Below are positions 1 to 9,384 of a stretch of 55,726 nt of DNA, in pieces. The stretch's first letter is position 1, and each line of letters starts with the position of its first letter. Origin of the DNA: Rubrivivax sp. (GTDB lineage: Bacteria; Pseudomonadota; Gammaproteobacteria; Burkholderiales; Burkholderiaceae_C); NCBI GenBank assembly GCA_021300575.1, contig JAJTDM010000029.1, forward strand, positions 1 through 55,726. Reading direction: 5' to 3'. The notes beneath the pieces were generated by a model, which was given only the letters and a program-made list of their open reading frames with translations, had not been told where the DNA came from and searched no databases. The position numbers and the translations under genes are program-made.

Positions 1-789
1 CCGGGTGGCGCGCGGCGCCAGCACCAGGCGCGCCGCCAGCGCGGCATCGTCGGCGTCGGCCACGTCTTCGCCCCGCAGGGCGGCAGCGGCGCGGGCGCAA
101 CGCACCGCCGCCCAGGCGGCGCGGGGCGAATCCACACCCAGCGCCAGCGTGGCAGCACACAAGGCCTGGATGAGGTCGTCCGGCACCGTGACCACGTTCA
201 GGCGTGAGCGGGCCTGCGCCACCTCCTGGGCCATGGCGCCATCGGCCGTGACCGTGTCGCGCAGGGACAACGCGCTCAGGTCCACCCACAGCCCCAAGCG
301 GTCGGCCAGGCCGGCAGAGGGCGGGCGGTCCTCGCCCTGGGATTCGTCCAGCGCCACCACCGCCACGCGGGCGGGCAGGTGCTGCGTCAGGCCGTCACGC
401 TCCAGACGGAGGGCGCCCTGGTCCAGCGCTGTGCACAGATGGGCCGCATTGACGGCCGGCATGCGCTCGGCCATGGCCGCCACGACGATGCCGCCGTCGG
501 CCTGGCTCAGCAAACCCGCCTGGGCCACGGGACGCCCGGCCGCCAGCGTGGCCGAGAGGTCCAGACCACCCAGCAGGCGGTCTTCGCTGGCCGAGGCCGG
601 CAGGCGCGGCAGCGGCATGCCGGGTGGGGCCAGGGTCTGCAACAGGGTTAACCAGGCGTCGCGCACCGGGCCGGCCGGCGAGCGCAACAGCACCCCCCCC
701 AGGCCGGCAGGGTCCACCAGCAACAAGGCGGCGGCCTGGAAGGCGTCACCGGCCTGCAGGGCGTCTGCGGCCTGAACGGCCGGCACCAC
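1..789 (-). CDS. bchD: Magnesium chelatase subunit D (BchD), N-terminal part, cut by the window edge
   Basis: The first 263 codons of a minus-strand gene that runs out of the window. It begins with GTG (787-789, or the next GTG at 784-786) one base after the bchI stop, so the two genes are translationally coupled. The visible part resembles the degenerate AAA domain of BchD/ChlD: it has no good Walker A, and near the left edge it has a helical lid segment (LGVDSPRAAWAAVRCARAAA, then RGEDVADADDAALAARLVL). BchD forms the ATP-dependent complex with BchI that, with BchH, inserts Mg2+ into protoporphyrin IX, the first step committed to bacteriochlorophyll. The C-terminal von Willebrand A domain would lie outside the window. 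The position next to bchI makes the call fairly secure. Confidence 0.85.
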   Translation of the reverse strand, partial: MVPAVQAADALQAGDAFQAAALLLVDPAGLGGVLLRSPAGPVRDAWLTLLQTLAPPGMPLPRLPASASEDRLLGGLDLSATLAAGRPVAQAGLLSQADGGIVVAAMAERMPAVNAAHLCTALDQGALRLERDGLTQHLPARVAVVALDESQGEDRPPSAGLADRLGLWVDLSALSLRDTVTADGAMAQEVAQARSRLNVVTVPDDLIQALCAATLALGVDSPRAAWAAVRCARAAAALRGEDVADADDAALAARLVLAPRATR

Positions 790-790
790 C

Positions 791-1813
791 TCAGGCCGGG
801 AAGAGCTCGGCGAGGGCACGGTCCACCCGCACGGTGGCGTCGGACTCGTCCAGCGGGTCGCGGCGCAGGCGGTGACGCAGGGCCGGGCGCGCCACCTGGC
901 GCAGCTGCGCATCGCCCACCACCGCCACGCCGTTCAGCGCCGCCAGGGCGCGGGCCGCCCGCATCAGGGTGAGCTCGCCGCGCAGACCGTCGGTGCCGAG
1001 AGCCATGCACAGCTGGGCGGCGCGCTCCAGGGCGATGTCGGGCACCTGCACCTCGGCCAGCCGTTGCCGGGCCGCGACGATGCGCTTGCGCGTGCGGTCC
1101 TCGTCCTTCTTCCACTTCGCGGCAAAGCCCTCGGGGTCGCGCTCGTAGGCGTCGCGGCGCTTGACCACCTCTACGCGCGTGGGCAGGTCGGTGGGCGTCT
1201 TCACGTCCACGGCCAGACCGAAGCGGTCTTGCAGTTGCGGACGCAACTCGCCTTCTTCCGGGTTGCCGCTGCCCACCAGCACGAAGCGCGCGGGGTGGCG
1301 CACGCTCAGGCCCTCGCGCTCCACCACGTTCTGGCCCGAGGCCGCCACGTCGATGAGCAGGTCGACCAGGTGGTCTTCCAGCAGGTTGACCTCGTCGATG
1401 TACAGGAAGCCACGATGGGCCCGGGCCAGCAGCCCCGGCTCGAAGGACTTCACGCCCTGGCTGAGGGCCCGTTCGATGTCCAGGGCCCCCACCACGCGGT
1501 CTTCGGTGGCGCCCAGCGGCAGGTCCACCACGGGCACCGGTACCTTGGCCGTCTTGTTCCTGGCGCGGGCCTCGCAGACTTCGGCGCTGCCGCAGGTGGG
1601 CGCGGCCTTGGGGTCGCAACCGTAACGGCAGCCGGCCACCACTGTCATGGGCGGCAGCAAGGCGGCCAGCGCCCGCACCGCCGTGGACTTGCCGGTGCCG
1701 CGGTCCCCGAAGATCAGCACGCCGCCCACGCCTGCGTCCACCGCCGCGATCAGCACGGCGAGCTTCATTTCATCCTGTCCGACGATGGCGCTGAAGGGGA
1801 AAGGGGTCTGCAT
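791..1813 (-). CDS. bchI: Magnesium chelatase ATPase subunit I (BchI)
   Basis: 340 residues, the usual BchI length. It begins MQTPFPFSAIVGQDEMKLA, followed by Walker A GDRGTGKS (about residues 36-43), the CEAR/ARNKTAKVPVPVVDLPLGATEDRVVG segment typical of BchI/ChlI, the Walker B-like FLYIDEVNLL, and the sensor motif VGSGNPEEGELRPQLQDRFG. It is the AAA+ motor of the cytoplasmic Mg-chelatase, acting with BchD and BchH on protoporphyrin IX. This family marks a bacteriochlorophyll-synthesising organism, because non-phototrophic betaproteobacteria normally lack it. bchD follows immediately. An inverted repeat at 1843-1862, about 30 bp upstream of the start, is nearly the same as one in front of hemA. 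Confidence 0.96.
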   Translation of the reverse strand: MQTPFPFSAIVGQDEMKLAVLIAAVDAGVGGVLIFGDRGTGKSTAVRALAALLPPMTVVAGCRYGCDPKAAPTCGSAEVCEARARNKTAKVPVPVVDLPLGATEDRVVGALDIERALSQGVKSFEPGLLARAHRGFLYIDEVNLLEDHLVDLLIDVAASGQNVVEREGLSVRHPARFVLVGSGNPEEGELRPQLQDRFGLAVDVKTPTDLPTRVEVVKRRDAYERDPEGFAAKWKKDEDRTRKRIVAARQRLAEVQVPDIALERAAQLCMALGTDGLRGELTLMRAARALAALNGVAVVGDAQLRQVARPALRHRLRRDPLDESDATVRVDRALAELFPA

Positions 1814-1842
1814 CCGGGGTTCCGCAGGGGTGACACGTCGCG

Positions 1843-1862
1843 TTGACGTACACCAGTGTCAA
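1843..1862. promoter_or_regulatory. Inverted repeat TTGACGT-N6-GTGTCAA, candidate operator of bchI
   Basis: Arms TTGACGT (1843-1849) and GTGTCAA (1856-1862) flank ACACCA. The element lies between bchI (minus) and the secreted hypothetical gene (plus). A TGACAC at 1831-1836 adds a further half-site. It has the same arm sequence and the same 20-bp length as the perfect dyad at 4215-4234 upstream of hemA. The binding protein is unknown. It is not the FNR pattern (TTGAT-N4-ATCAA) and not the CrtJ/PpsR pattern (TGT-N12-ACA). Confidence 0.5.
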
Positions 1863-1956
1863 TTCAGTATACCGACCGACTTCCCGCCTGGACAATCCCC
1901 GCCAAGCAAACCGCGCTACCATCCCGGCCCGTTCCCACAGCCCCTGGATACACACC

Positions 1957-2451
1957 ATGACCCGCTGTGACAGCGCAAGGCCGCGAGGCCTCGCGCGTCT
2001 GCTCTCGATTTCAAGCCGCGCCCGGCTTTCCGCCCCGAAGGTCTCGGCCCCGAAGACCGCCCTGCTGCGCCTGACCGCAGCCCTGGGCCTGGCGGTCACG
2101 GTTGTCCACGCGCAGGCAAGTCCGGCTGCCGGCCACCGCAGCTTCCCCCCTCAAGCCCTTCGTGGAGAGCTGTGGGTGGGCGCACCCCCGCTGGCGCAGC
2201 TCAATGGGCAGCCTGAACGGCTTGCGCCAGGCGCGCGCATTCGCGGCGAGGACAGCCTGCTGCGCCTGCCCACCCAGCTGACCGGGCGGGCGTGGCTGGT
2301 GCATTACACGCGCGAGCCCTCTAGCGGAATGTTGATGGACGTGTGGATCCTTAACCGCGTCGAAATGGCCAATGAGCCCTGGCCGGCCAGCCCGGCTGAG
2401 GCCTCCACCTGGCGCTTCGAGCCCGCCAGCCAGCGCTGGGGCCGTCCGTAG
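1957..2451 (+). CDS. Secreted hypothetical protein
   Basis: 164 residues; family not recognised. A long basic N-region (about 34 residues) precedes a hydrophobic stretch ([19 protein letters not shown]) that ends in a plausible signal-peptidase site after HAQA near residue 53, so the mature protein of about 110 residues is probably periplasmic. The mature part contains [16 protein letters not shown], a basic [18 protein letters not shown] segment, and a [21 protein letters not shown] core that looks like a small beta-rich domain; similar small secreted proteins occur in Burkholderiales next to miaB. ATG 1957 is the only reasonable start. It is transcribed away from bchI and toward miaB. The N-region contains the palindrome CGCGAGGCCTCGCG at about 1982-1995. 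Confidence 0.6.
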   Translation: MTRCDSARPRGLARLLSISSRARLSAPKVSAPKTALLRLTAALGLAVTVVHAQASPAAGHRSFPPQALRGELWVGAPPLAQLNGQPERLAPGARIRGEDSLLRLPTQLTGRAWLVHYTREPSSGMLMDVWILNRVEMANEPWPASPAEASTWRFEPASQRWGRP

Positions 2452-2524
2452 CCGTCTTCTGAGCAGCGTTCGCCCCGGCAGCACGCTGACCTTCACTCCT
2501 TCCTGCCCGAACCTTGACAAGCCC

Positions 2525-3784
2525 ATGAGCACCGCCCGCACCCCTTCGCCCGACACCGCCCAACCCGCGCAGGCCACGCCAGTCGCCAAGAAGGTCTACA
2601 TCCGCACCTTCGGCTGCCAGATGAACGAGTACGACTCGGACAAGATGGCCGATGTGTTGCGCGCTGCCGAAGGCTACGAGCCCACGCCCGACCCCGAGCA
2701 GGCCGACCTCATCCTCTTCAACACCTGCTCGGTGCGCGAGAAGGCGCAGGAGAAGGTCTTCAGCGACCTCGGGCGCGTCAAGCACCTGAAGAAGAAGGGC
2801 GTGCTGATCGGCGTGGCCGGCTGCGTGGCCAGCCAGGAGGGCGCGGCCATCGTGGAGCGTGCGCCCTATGTGGACCTGGTCTTCGGCCCGCAGACGCTGC
2901 ACCGCCTGCCGAGCTACTGCGTGGTGCCTTACACGCGGGGCGAGGAGGTCAGCCGGCCTTTCGAGGACGTGCTGGTCGAGGTGGCCGGCCTGGCCGACCA
3001 GGGCGTCAAGGAAGTCACGCTGCTGGGCCAGAACGTGAACGCCTGGCGCGGCAAGATGGGCGAGACCGACGAGATCGCCGACTTCGCGCTGCTGCTGGAG
3101 TATGTGGCCGAGATTCCGGGTATCGAGCGCATCCGCTACACCACCAGCCACCCCAACGAGTTCACGCCGCGCCTGGTACAGGCCTACGCCGAGATCCCCA
3201 AGCTGGTGAATCACCTGCACCTGCCGGTGCAGCACGGCAGCGACCGCATCCTCATGGCCATGAAGCGCGGCTACACCGCGCTGCAATACAAGAGCACCAT
3301 CCGCGCCCTGCGCAAGGTGCGGCCCGACATCAGCCTGTCCAGCGACTTCATCGTCGGCTTCCCCGGCGAGACCGAGGAGGATTTCGGCAAAATGATGGCG
3401 CTGATCGAGGAGATCGGCTTCGATTCGAGCTTCAGCTTCGTCTTCAGCCCCCGCCCCGGCACCCCGGCGGCCAACCTGGCCGACGACACACCGCTGACCG
3501 TCAAGTTGAAGCGCCTGCAGCACCTGCAGGCGACGATCGAGGCCAACGTGCGCCGCATTTCCGCCAGCCGCGAAGGCACGGTGCAGCGCATCCTGGTGGA
3601 GGGCCCGTCGCGCAAGAGCGCGGCAGAACTGATGGGCCGCACCGAGTGCAACCGCATCGTCAACTTCGACGGTGGCCCGGCCTCGGGGCGTCTGGTGGGC
3701 CAGATGATCGATGTGCGCATCACGCAGGCGCTGCCGCATTCGCTGCGCGGCGAGGTGGTGGTGGACGCATCGGTGGTGGGCTGA
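2525..3784 (+). CDS. miaB: tRNA-2-methylthio-N6-dimethylallyladenosine synthase MiaB with internal in-frame deletion
   Basis: 419 residues. MiaB methylthiolates i6A37 of tRNAs using two [4Fe-4S] clusters. The N-terminal UPF0004 domain is intact, with its three cluster cysteines C31 (TFGCQMN), C68 (NTCSVRE) and C100 (VAGCVAS). The middle radical-SAM domain is damaged. The usual long segment between [10 protein letters not shown] and the CxxxCxxC motif (in relatives [16 protein letters not shown]) is gone: P129 is followed directly by [12 protein letters not shown], so only the last of the three SAM-cluster cysteines (C132) remains. The rest of the domain and the C-terminal TRAM domain read normally. 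About 50 residues are missing, judged against remembered relatives. Unless this is a sequencing or assembly error, the protein cannot bind the radical-SAM cluster. ATG 2525 was chosen because MSTARTP then leads into VYIRTFGCQ. Confidence 0.93.
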   Translation: MSTARTPSPDTAQPAQATPVAKKVYIRTFGCQMNEYDSDKMADVLRAAEGYEPTPDPEQADLILFNTCSVREKAQEKVFSDLGRVKHLKKKGVLIGVAGCVASQEGAAIVERAPYVDLVFGPQTLHRLPSYCVVPYTRGEEVSRPFEDVLVEVAGLADQGVKEVTLLGQNVNAWRGKMGETDEIADFALLLEYVAEIPGIERIRYTTSHPNEFTPRLVQAYAEIPKLVNHLHLPVQHGSDRILMAMKRGYTALQYKSTIRALRKVRPDISLSSDFIVGFPGETEEDFGKMMALIEEIGFDSSFSFVFSPRPGTPAANLADDTPLTVKLKRLQHLQATIEANVRRISASREGTVQRILVEGPSRKSAAELMGRTECNRIVNFDGGPASGRLVGQMIDVRITQALPHSLRGEVVVDASVVG

Positions 3785-3830
3785 GGGAACAGCTCTCCGG
3801 CCGAAGGGCTGCCGCGGACACTCTCTGGGG

Positions 3831-4154
3831 CTACCGCTTCTTGCGGCCCCCGCCCAAGCGGCTGGAGCTTGGCACCACCCCGCCCGGGCGGCAGCCTGCA
3901 CCCCAGAAGGCCAAGGCCACGGCCACCACCAGCAGTCCATAGGTCGCCATCCGCCCGTCACGGCCAAACAGGGCCAAGCCAGCCACCAGCGCCAGAGCGC
4001 CCGCGCCCGTACCCCACAGCGCCAGGCGTCGCCAGGCCACGCCCGTCAAATCCCGCCGCCACAGCAGCTTCACGGCCGCGGCGCCAAGACATCCCACGCC
4101 GACGGCGGGCGTGAAGAAGTTCAGGAGATGCCAGAAGGCGTCGAGCGGTCCCAT
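3831..4154 (-). CDS. Small conserved membrane protein
   Basis: 107 residues. Three hydrophobic segments suggest three transmembrane helices: about 5-30 (FWHLLNFFTPAVGVGCLGAAAV), 43-63 (LALWGTGAGALALVAGLALFG) and 69-88 (ATYGLLVVAVALAFWGAG). The tail is basic (RLGGGRKKR). Proteins beginning MGPLDAFWHLLNF are common in Burkholderiales and have no assigned function. It diverges from hemA, and the perfect inverted repeat at 4215-4234 lies between the two starts, so both could be under the same control. Confidence 0.7.
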   Translation of the reverse strand: MGPLDAFWHLLNFFTPAVGVGCLGAAAVKLLWRRDLTGVAWRRLALWGTGAGALALVAGLALFGRDGRMATYGLLVVAVALAFWGAGCRPGGVVPSSSRLGGGRKKR

Positions 4155-4214
4155 CGTGATCAGCGGTCGGTGTGTGCGAAGGGCTTGGGGAGTTGAAGAC
4201 GAAAGGTAAAGTTG

Positions 4215-4234
4215 TTGACACTTCTAGGTGTCAA
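4215..4234. promoter_or_regulatory. Perfect inverted repeat TTGACAC-N6-GTGTCAA, candidate operator of hemA
   Basis: Seven-base arms TTGACAC (4215-4221) and GTGTCAA (4228-4234) around TTCTAG. The dyad begins 66 bp upstream of the hemA ATG and 61 bp upstream of the divergent membrane-protein gene. TTGACA may double as a -35 box toward hemA, with a weak TAGTGG about 17 bp on. It matches the bchI-side element at 1843-1862 in 13 of 14 arm positions. That suggests one regulator for early tetrapyrrole and bacteriochlorophyll genes, which is inference. Confidence 0.55.
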
Positions 4235-4280
4235 CCCTAGTGGACGCTCTTTCGCGTCCCGCGGCTCCTACAATTTCAAC

Positions 4281-5582
4281 ATGGGCGTGTTCGCGCTAGG
4301 CCTCAACCACACCACCGCACCGCTGGACCTGCGGGGACGCTTGGCGTTCGCGCCCGATCAGCTGAGCCCAGTGCTGAAGGCCCTGCGCGAGCGCCTCCAG
4401 GGTACCGCGCCCGAGGCCGCACTGGTCTCCACCTGCAACCGCACCGAGTTGTATGTGGCGGCCGAAGCCGCCGCCGCGGCGCAGGAGCTGGCACGGCCGG
4501 CCATGGACTTCCTGGCCGGGCATGCCGGCGTGGCACCCGGACAGCTGCAGCACCACACCTACCTGCGCGAAGGCCGTGAGGCAGCCCGCCATGCCTTCCG
4601 CGTGGCCAGCGGCCTGGACTCCATGGTGCTGGGCGAGCCCCAGATCCTGGGCCAGATGAAGCAGGCGGTGCGCGAGGCCGATGCCGCCGGCACCTTGGGT
4701 ACCACGCTGCACCAGATGTTCCAGCGCTCGTTCTCGGTGGCCAAGGAAGTGCGCACCGAGACCGAGATTGGCGCCCATTCGGTCAGCATGGCCGCGGCCT
4801 CGGTGCGCCTGGCCTCGCAGCTGTTCGAAGACCTGCGCAAGATCAAGGTGCTGTTCGTAGGTGCGGGCGAGATGATCGAACTCGTCGCCACCCATTTCGC
4901 CGCGCGCGAGCCGCGGGCCATGGCCGTGGCCAACCGCACGCTGGAACGCGGTCAGGCACTGGCCGCGCGCTATGGCGCCCAAGCCCTGCGCCTGGCCGAC
5001 CTGCCCGACCGACTGCAGGAGTTTGATGCCGTCATCTCCTGCACCGCCAGCTCCCTGCCCATCATCGGCCTGGGCGCGGTGGAGCGCGCGCTGAAGGCCC
5101 GTCGTCGCAGGCCCATGTTCATGGTGGACCTGGCCGTGCCGCGCGACATCGAGCCCGAGGTGGCCCGCCTGCAAGACGTCTACCTCTACACCGTGGACGA
5201 CCTTTCGACCGTGGTGCAGACCGCGGGCGAGAAGCGGCACGCCGCTGTCGAGCGGGCTGAGGCCATCGTGGATGCAGGGGTGCGCAGCTTTGCGCACTGG
5301 CTGGACCAGCGGGCCAGCGTGCCGCTGATCCAGGCCTTGAACCGCCAGGCCGACGACTGGCGCAGCCTGGAACTGGCCCGCGCCCGCAAGCTGCTGGCCA
5401 AGGGTGAAGACGTGGACGCGGTGCTGGAAGCCTTGTCGCGCAGCCTGACGCAGAAGATGCTGCACGGCACCATGGCCGAGCTGCACTCGGCCGACGGCCC
5501 GCAGCGCGAGCAACTGGCAGCCACGGTGTCGCGCCTGTTCCTGCGCGGCGGCGGCCGGCATCCGTCAGGCGACGGGCGTTAG
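4281..5582 (+). CDS. hemA: Glutamyl-tRNA reductase
   Basis: 433 residues, normal for the family. It reduces glutamyl-tRNA(Glu) with NADPH to glutamate-1-semialdehyde, the first step of the C5 route to heme and bacteriochlorophyll. Visible motifs: N-terminal [25 protein letters not shown] with the catalytic cysteine; [16 protein letters not shown]; the nucleotide-binding [25 protein letters not shown]; and the C-terminal dimerisation helix ending in [13 protein letters not shown] 4281 starts the family N-terminus; an open frame upstream to a TTG at 4212 overlaps the operator and lacks family sequence. It is followed by prfA about 100 bp on, a conserved hemA-prfA-prmC order. A C5-pathway HemA in a betaproteobacterium is ordinary. 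Confidence 0.97.
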   Translation: MGVFALGLNHTTAPLDLRGRLAFAPDQLSPVLKALRERLQGTAPEAALVSTCNRTELYVAAEAAAAAQELARPAMDFLAGHAGVAPGQLQHHTYLREGREAARHAFRVASGLDSMVLGEPQILGQMKQAVREADAAGTLGTTLHQMFQRSFSVAKEVRTETEIGAHSVSMAAASVRLASQLFEDLRKIKVLFVGAGEMIELVATHFAAREPRAMAVANRTLERGQALAARYGAQALRLADLPDRLQEFDAVISCTASSLPIIGLGAVERALKARRRRPMFMVDLAVPRDIEPEVARLQDVYLYTVDDLSTVVQTAGEKRHAAVERAEAIVDAGVRSFAHWLDQRASVPLIQALNRQADDWRSLELARARKLLAKGEDVDAVLEALSRSLTQKMLHGTMAELHSADGPQREQLAATVSRLFLRGGGRHPSGDGR

Positions 5583-5683
5583 CGGGTCAGCGCCCCCGCA
5601 CACGCGAGCCGCCGCCCCGCCAGGGGCCGCAGGCACCCCGGGCACCGCGCGCCAGCCACGCCAAGGCCTTGCCACCACGCCAC

Positions 5684-6762
<1,079 letters not shown>

Positions 6763-6766
<4 letters not shown>

Positions 6767-7656
6767 ACCACGAGCGGGCACCGGGGCCGCCGTGGTCTGG
6801 CCAGGCGCCCACGGTGTCGGACCTGATGGCCCAGGCCCGGCGTACCGGGGTCGATCGGCTGGATGCCCAGCTCCTGCTGGCCCGGCTGCTGCAGCAACCC
6901 CGGGCCTGGCTGATCGCACACGACGACCATGCCCTCGAACCCGCGCTGGCCCAGGACTTCATGGCCCAACTGGCCGAGCGCGCCCGGGGCGTCCCCTTGG
7001 CCTACCTGCTGGGGGAGCGGGAATTCCACGGCCTCATGTTGCGCGTGACCCCTGACGTGCTGGTGCCCCGGCCCGACACCGAGGTGCTGGTGGACTGGGC
7101 ATTGGAACTGCTGGCGGGCCATGACCACGACCTGCCCCTTGCGGACCACAGGACGCCACCCACCGTGGCCGACCTGGGCACGGGCAGCGGCGCCATCGCC
7201 CTGGCCCTGAAACACGCCTGGCCCACGGCCCTGGTGTGTGCCGTGGAGCGCAGCCCGGCCGCGCTGGCGGTAGCGCATGCCAACGGCCAGCGCCTGGGCC
7301 TGCCCGTGCAGTGGCTGCAGGGTGACTGGTTCGTGCCGCTGGCGGGCCGCCGCTTCGATCTGATCGTCTCGAACCCGCCCTACATCGACGGCGCCGACGC
7401 TCACCTGGCCGCCTTGCACGCAGAGCCGATCGCGGCGCTGACCCCGGGGCCGGACGGCCTGGCAGCCCTGCGCGTGCTGGCCCGGGACGCCCCACCCCAT
7501 CTTCAGTCGGGCGGCTGGTTGCTGCTGGAGCATGGACATGACCAAGGGGCAGCGGTGCGTTCCCTGCTGCATGCCGCAGGGTTGGAACGGGTGCAGACGC
7601 GGCGCGACTTGGGGGGCCAGGAGCGCTGCACGGCGGGGCGCCACGGCCCCGCCTGA
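6763..7656 (+). CDS. prmC: Release factor glutamine methyltransferase PrmC (HemK)
   Basis: 297 residues, start TTG 6763 inside the prfA stop (TTGA). PrmC uses SAM to methylate the glutamine of the GGQ loop in RF1/RF2. The N-terminal helical substrate domain (about 1-85) ends in [17 protein letters not shown], followed by [14 protein letters not shown], the SAM-binding motif [16 protein letters not shown] and the catalytic NPPYI ([11 protein letters not shown]). The C-terminus is slightly extended and arginine-rich. The direct overlap with prfA agrees with the function. Confidence 0.95.
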
Positions 7657-7763
7657 CCCCGCCTGACCCCGCAGGGCCAGGGCTCAAGGTCTACGGCCGG
7701 GCGGGGATACGGCCTTTGCCTTATCCTCAGGCCACAACCCAGATCCACAGGAGCGAGGAACCC

Positions 7764-8081
7764 ATGAGTGACGTCCAACAACAGATCGACAGCCTGGTGA
7801 AGGGCCATCGCGTCGTGCTGTTCATGAAGGGAACGGCCCAGTTCCCGATGTGCGGCTTCTCCGGCCGCGCCATCCAGGTCCTGAAGGCCTGCGGCGCTTC
7901 CGACCTGAAGACCGTCAACGTGCTGGAAGACGAAGGCATCCGCCAGGGCATCAAGGAGTACGCCAACTGGCCCACCATCCCACAGCTTTACGTCGGGGGT
8001 GAGTTTGTAGGCGGCTCGGACATCATGATGGAGATGTACCAGAGCGGCGAGCTGCAGCAGATGCTGTCTCCGGCTTCCTGA
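7764..8081 (+). CDS. grxD: Monothiol glutaredoxin Grx4-type
   Basis: 105 residues, with the CGFS active site (PMCGFSGRAIQVL) and the glutathione/cluster-binding KGTAQFP, WPTIPQLYVGGEFVGGSDIMMEM. CGFS glutaredoxins carry and deliver [2Fe-2S] clusters, usually with BolA partners, rather than reducing disulfides. ATG 7764 follows a purine-rich AGGAGCGAGGAA. The 107-bp gap after prmC contains a tandem GCCTGACCCC repeat (about 7656-7675) and no gene. Confidence 0.96.
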   Translation: MSDVQQQIDSLVKGHRVVLFMKGTAQFPMCGFSGRAIQVLKACGASDLKTVNVLEDEGIRQGIKEYANWPTIPQLYVGGEFVGGSDIMMEMYQSGELQQMLSPAS

Positions 8082-8094
8082 GACACGCCAGCGG

Positions 8095-8658
8095 ATGAAG
8101 CCACGCCTGGTCGTCGGCATCACCGGGGCCACTGGCGCGGTGTACGGCGTTCGCCTGATGGAGCGGGCCCGGGCATTAGGGGTGGAAACCCACGTGGTGG
8201 CCACCCCTTCCGGTGTGCTCAATGCCCACCACGAACTGGGGCTTGACCGCAAGGCCCTCGAGGCCAAGGCCGACTTTGCCTACGCCCCGGGTGACGTGGG
8301 CGCCTGTCTGGCCAGTGGGAGTTTCGGCACCTCCGCCATGGTGGTGGCGCCCTGCTCGATGAAGACCCTGGCCTCGGTGGCGCATGGCTTCTCAGACAAC
8401 CTGCTCACGCGGGCGGCAGACGTCACGCTCAAGGAACGCCGCAAGCTGCTGCTGATGGTGCGCGAAACGCCATTCAACCTTGCCCACCTGCGCAACATGA
8501 CCGCCGCTACCGAAATGGGCGCCATCATCTTCCCGCCCCTGCCCGCGTTCTATCACCGCCCCGCCAGCATCGACGAAATGGTCAACGAGAGCGTGGAACG
8601 CATCCTCGCGCTGCTGGGTTTCTCTGGCGCGGCCGCCAAGGAGTGGACAGGCCTCTGA
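8095..8658 (+). CDS. ubiX: Flavin prenyltransferase UbiX
   Basis: 187 residues. UbiX joins dimethylallyl phosphate to FMN to make prenylated FMN for UbiD-type decarboxylases, which are used in ubiquinone synthesis. The family start VVGITGATGAVYGVRLMERA binds FMN. SGSFGTSAMVVAPCSMKTLASVAHG, DNLLTRAADVTLKERRKLLLMVRETP and GAIIFPPLPAFYHRP are characteristic. It lies 13 bp after grxD, so it is probably co-transcribed. It ends convergently with the lytic transglycosylase, 24 bp away. Confidence 0.96.
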   Translation: MKPRLVVGITGATGAVYGVRLMERARALGVETHVVATPSGVLNAHHELGLDRKALEAKADFAYAPGDVGACLASGSFGTSAMVVAPCSMKTLASVAHGFSDNLLTRAADVTLKERRKLLLMVRETPFNLAHLRNMTAATEMGAIIFPPLPAFYHRPASIDEMVNESVERILALLGFSGAAAKEWTGL

Positions 8659-8682
8659 GCTTGGGCCGGGGGGCTCCGTCGC

Positions 8683-9384
8683 TCAAGGCGTGCGGCTGGA
8701 CAACCAGCCGCGTCGGGCGGCAAATACCGCATCAGGGTACGGCGCCCTCCCCCGGCTGCCGTTGTAGCGACCCAATGCCAGAAACAGGTCGCCCCGCTCG
8801 ATGTCCAGGTAATGGCGCAGGATGGTGCAGCCAAAGCGCAGGTTGGTCTGCATGTGGAACAGCCGGCTCACATCGCCGTCGCCGATCAGGCGTGACCAGA
8901 ACGGCATCACCTGCATGTAGCCGCGGGCTCCGGCCGAACTGATGGCGTACTTGCGAAAGCCGCTCTCCACCTGGATCAGCCCCAGCACGAGTTCGGTCTC
9001 CAGCCCGGCACGGCGGCTTTCGTACCACACCGCTTCCAGAAACTCCGTGCGCACGTGCGCCTCGGACTTGTAACGCTGCAGCCTCTGACCCGATCGCCCC
9101 AGCCACTCAACGTGGGCCGCCCGCTCCTCGGCGCGATCAAAAGTCGGTCTTGGCGGGGCTGCATCGGCCACCGCAGCCGACAAGGCGGAGCGTACCGACT
9201 GCGAAAGCGGCTCCTCCACCTGGGCCCCGGCCTGGACCTGGGGAGCCCCCAGCAACCCGGCACCGCCGACGCCGGCCACCTTCAGCGCGAGCGCCACCCA
9301 AGGGACCCCACGGCTCATAACCGGCACAAGCCCCAGGCCCGCACCGGCCCGCAACAAGGCGCGGCGCTGCTCGCCAGAGGTCAC
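8683..9384 (-). CDS. Lytic murein transglycosylase, SLT domain
   Basis: 233 residues. A Tat-like or Sec signal region ([21 protein letters not shown], then a hydrophobic stretch ending at APQVQA) directs it to the periplasm. The SLT domain covers about 105-225: [46 protein letters not shown], with the catalytic Glu in QVESGF and the [11 protein letters not shown] motif, then [12 protein letters not shown] and [10 protein letters not shown]. It cleaves peptidoglycan to 1,6-anhydromuropeptides. Its ATG overlaps the proS stop by four bases (9381-9384), so it is co-transcribed with proS, as in relatives. Confidence 0.92.
   Translation of the reverse strand: MTSGEQRRALLRAGAGLGLVPVMSRGVPWVALALKVAGVGGAGLLGAPQVQAGAQVEEPLSQSVRSALSAAVADAAPPRPTFDRAEERAAHVEWLGRSGQRLQRYKSEAHVRTEFLEAVWYESRRAGLETELVLGLIQVESGFRKYAISSAGARGYMQVMPFWSRLIGDGDVSRLFHMQTNLRFGCTILRHYLDIERGDLFLALGRYNGSRGRAPYPDAVFAARRGWLSSRTP

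Noticed and set aside
2351..3967. A 538-codon minus-strand open frame over miaB
   Set aside because: Antisense shadow of miaB; the miaB reading has clear cluster cysteines and the TRAM domain.
4215..4234. Reading the hemA dyad as an FNR/Anr box or a CrtJ/PpsR site
   Set aside because: FNR sites are TTGAT-N4-ATCAA (14 bp) and PpsR sites TGT-N12-ACA; here the arms are 10 bp apart and the orientation and sequence do not fit either.
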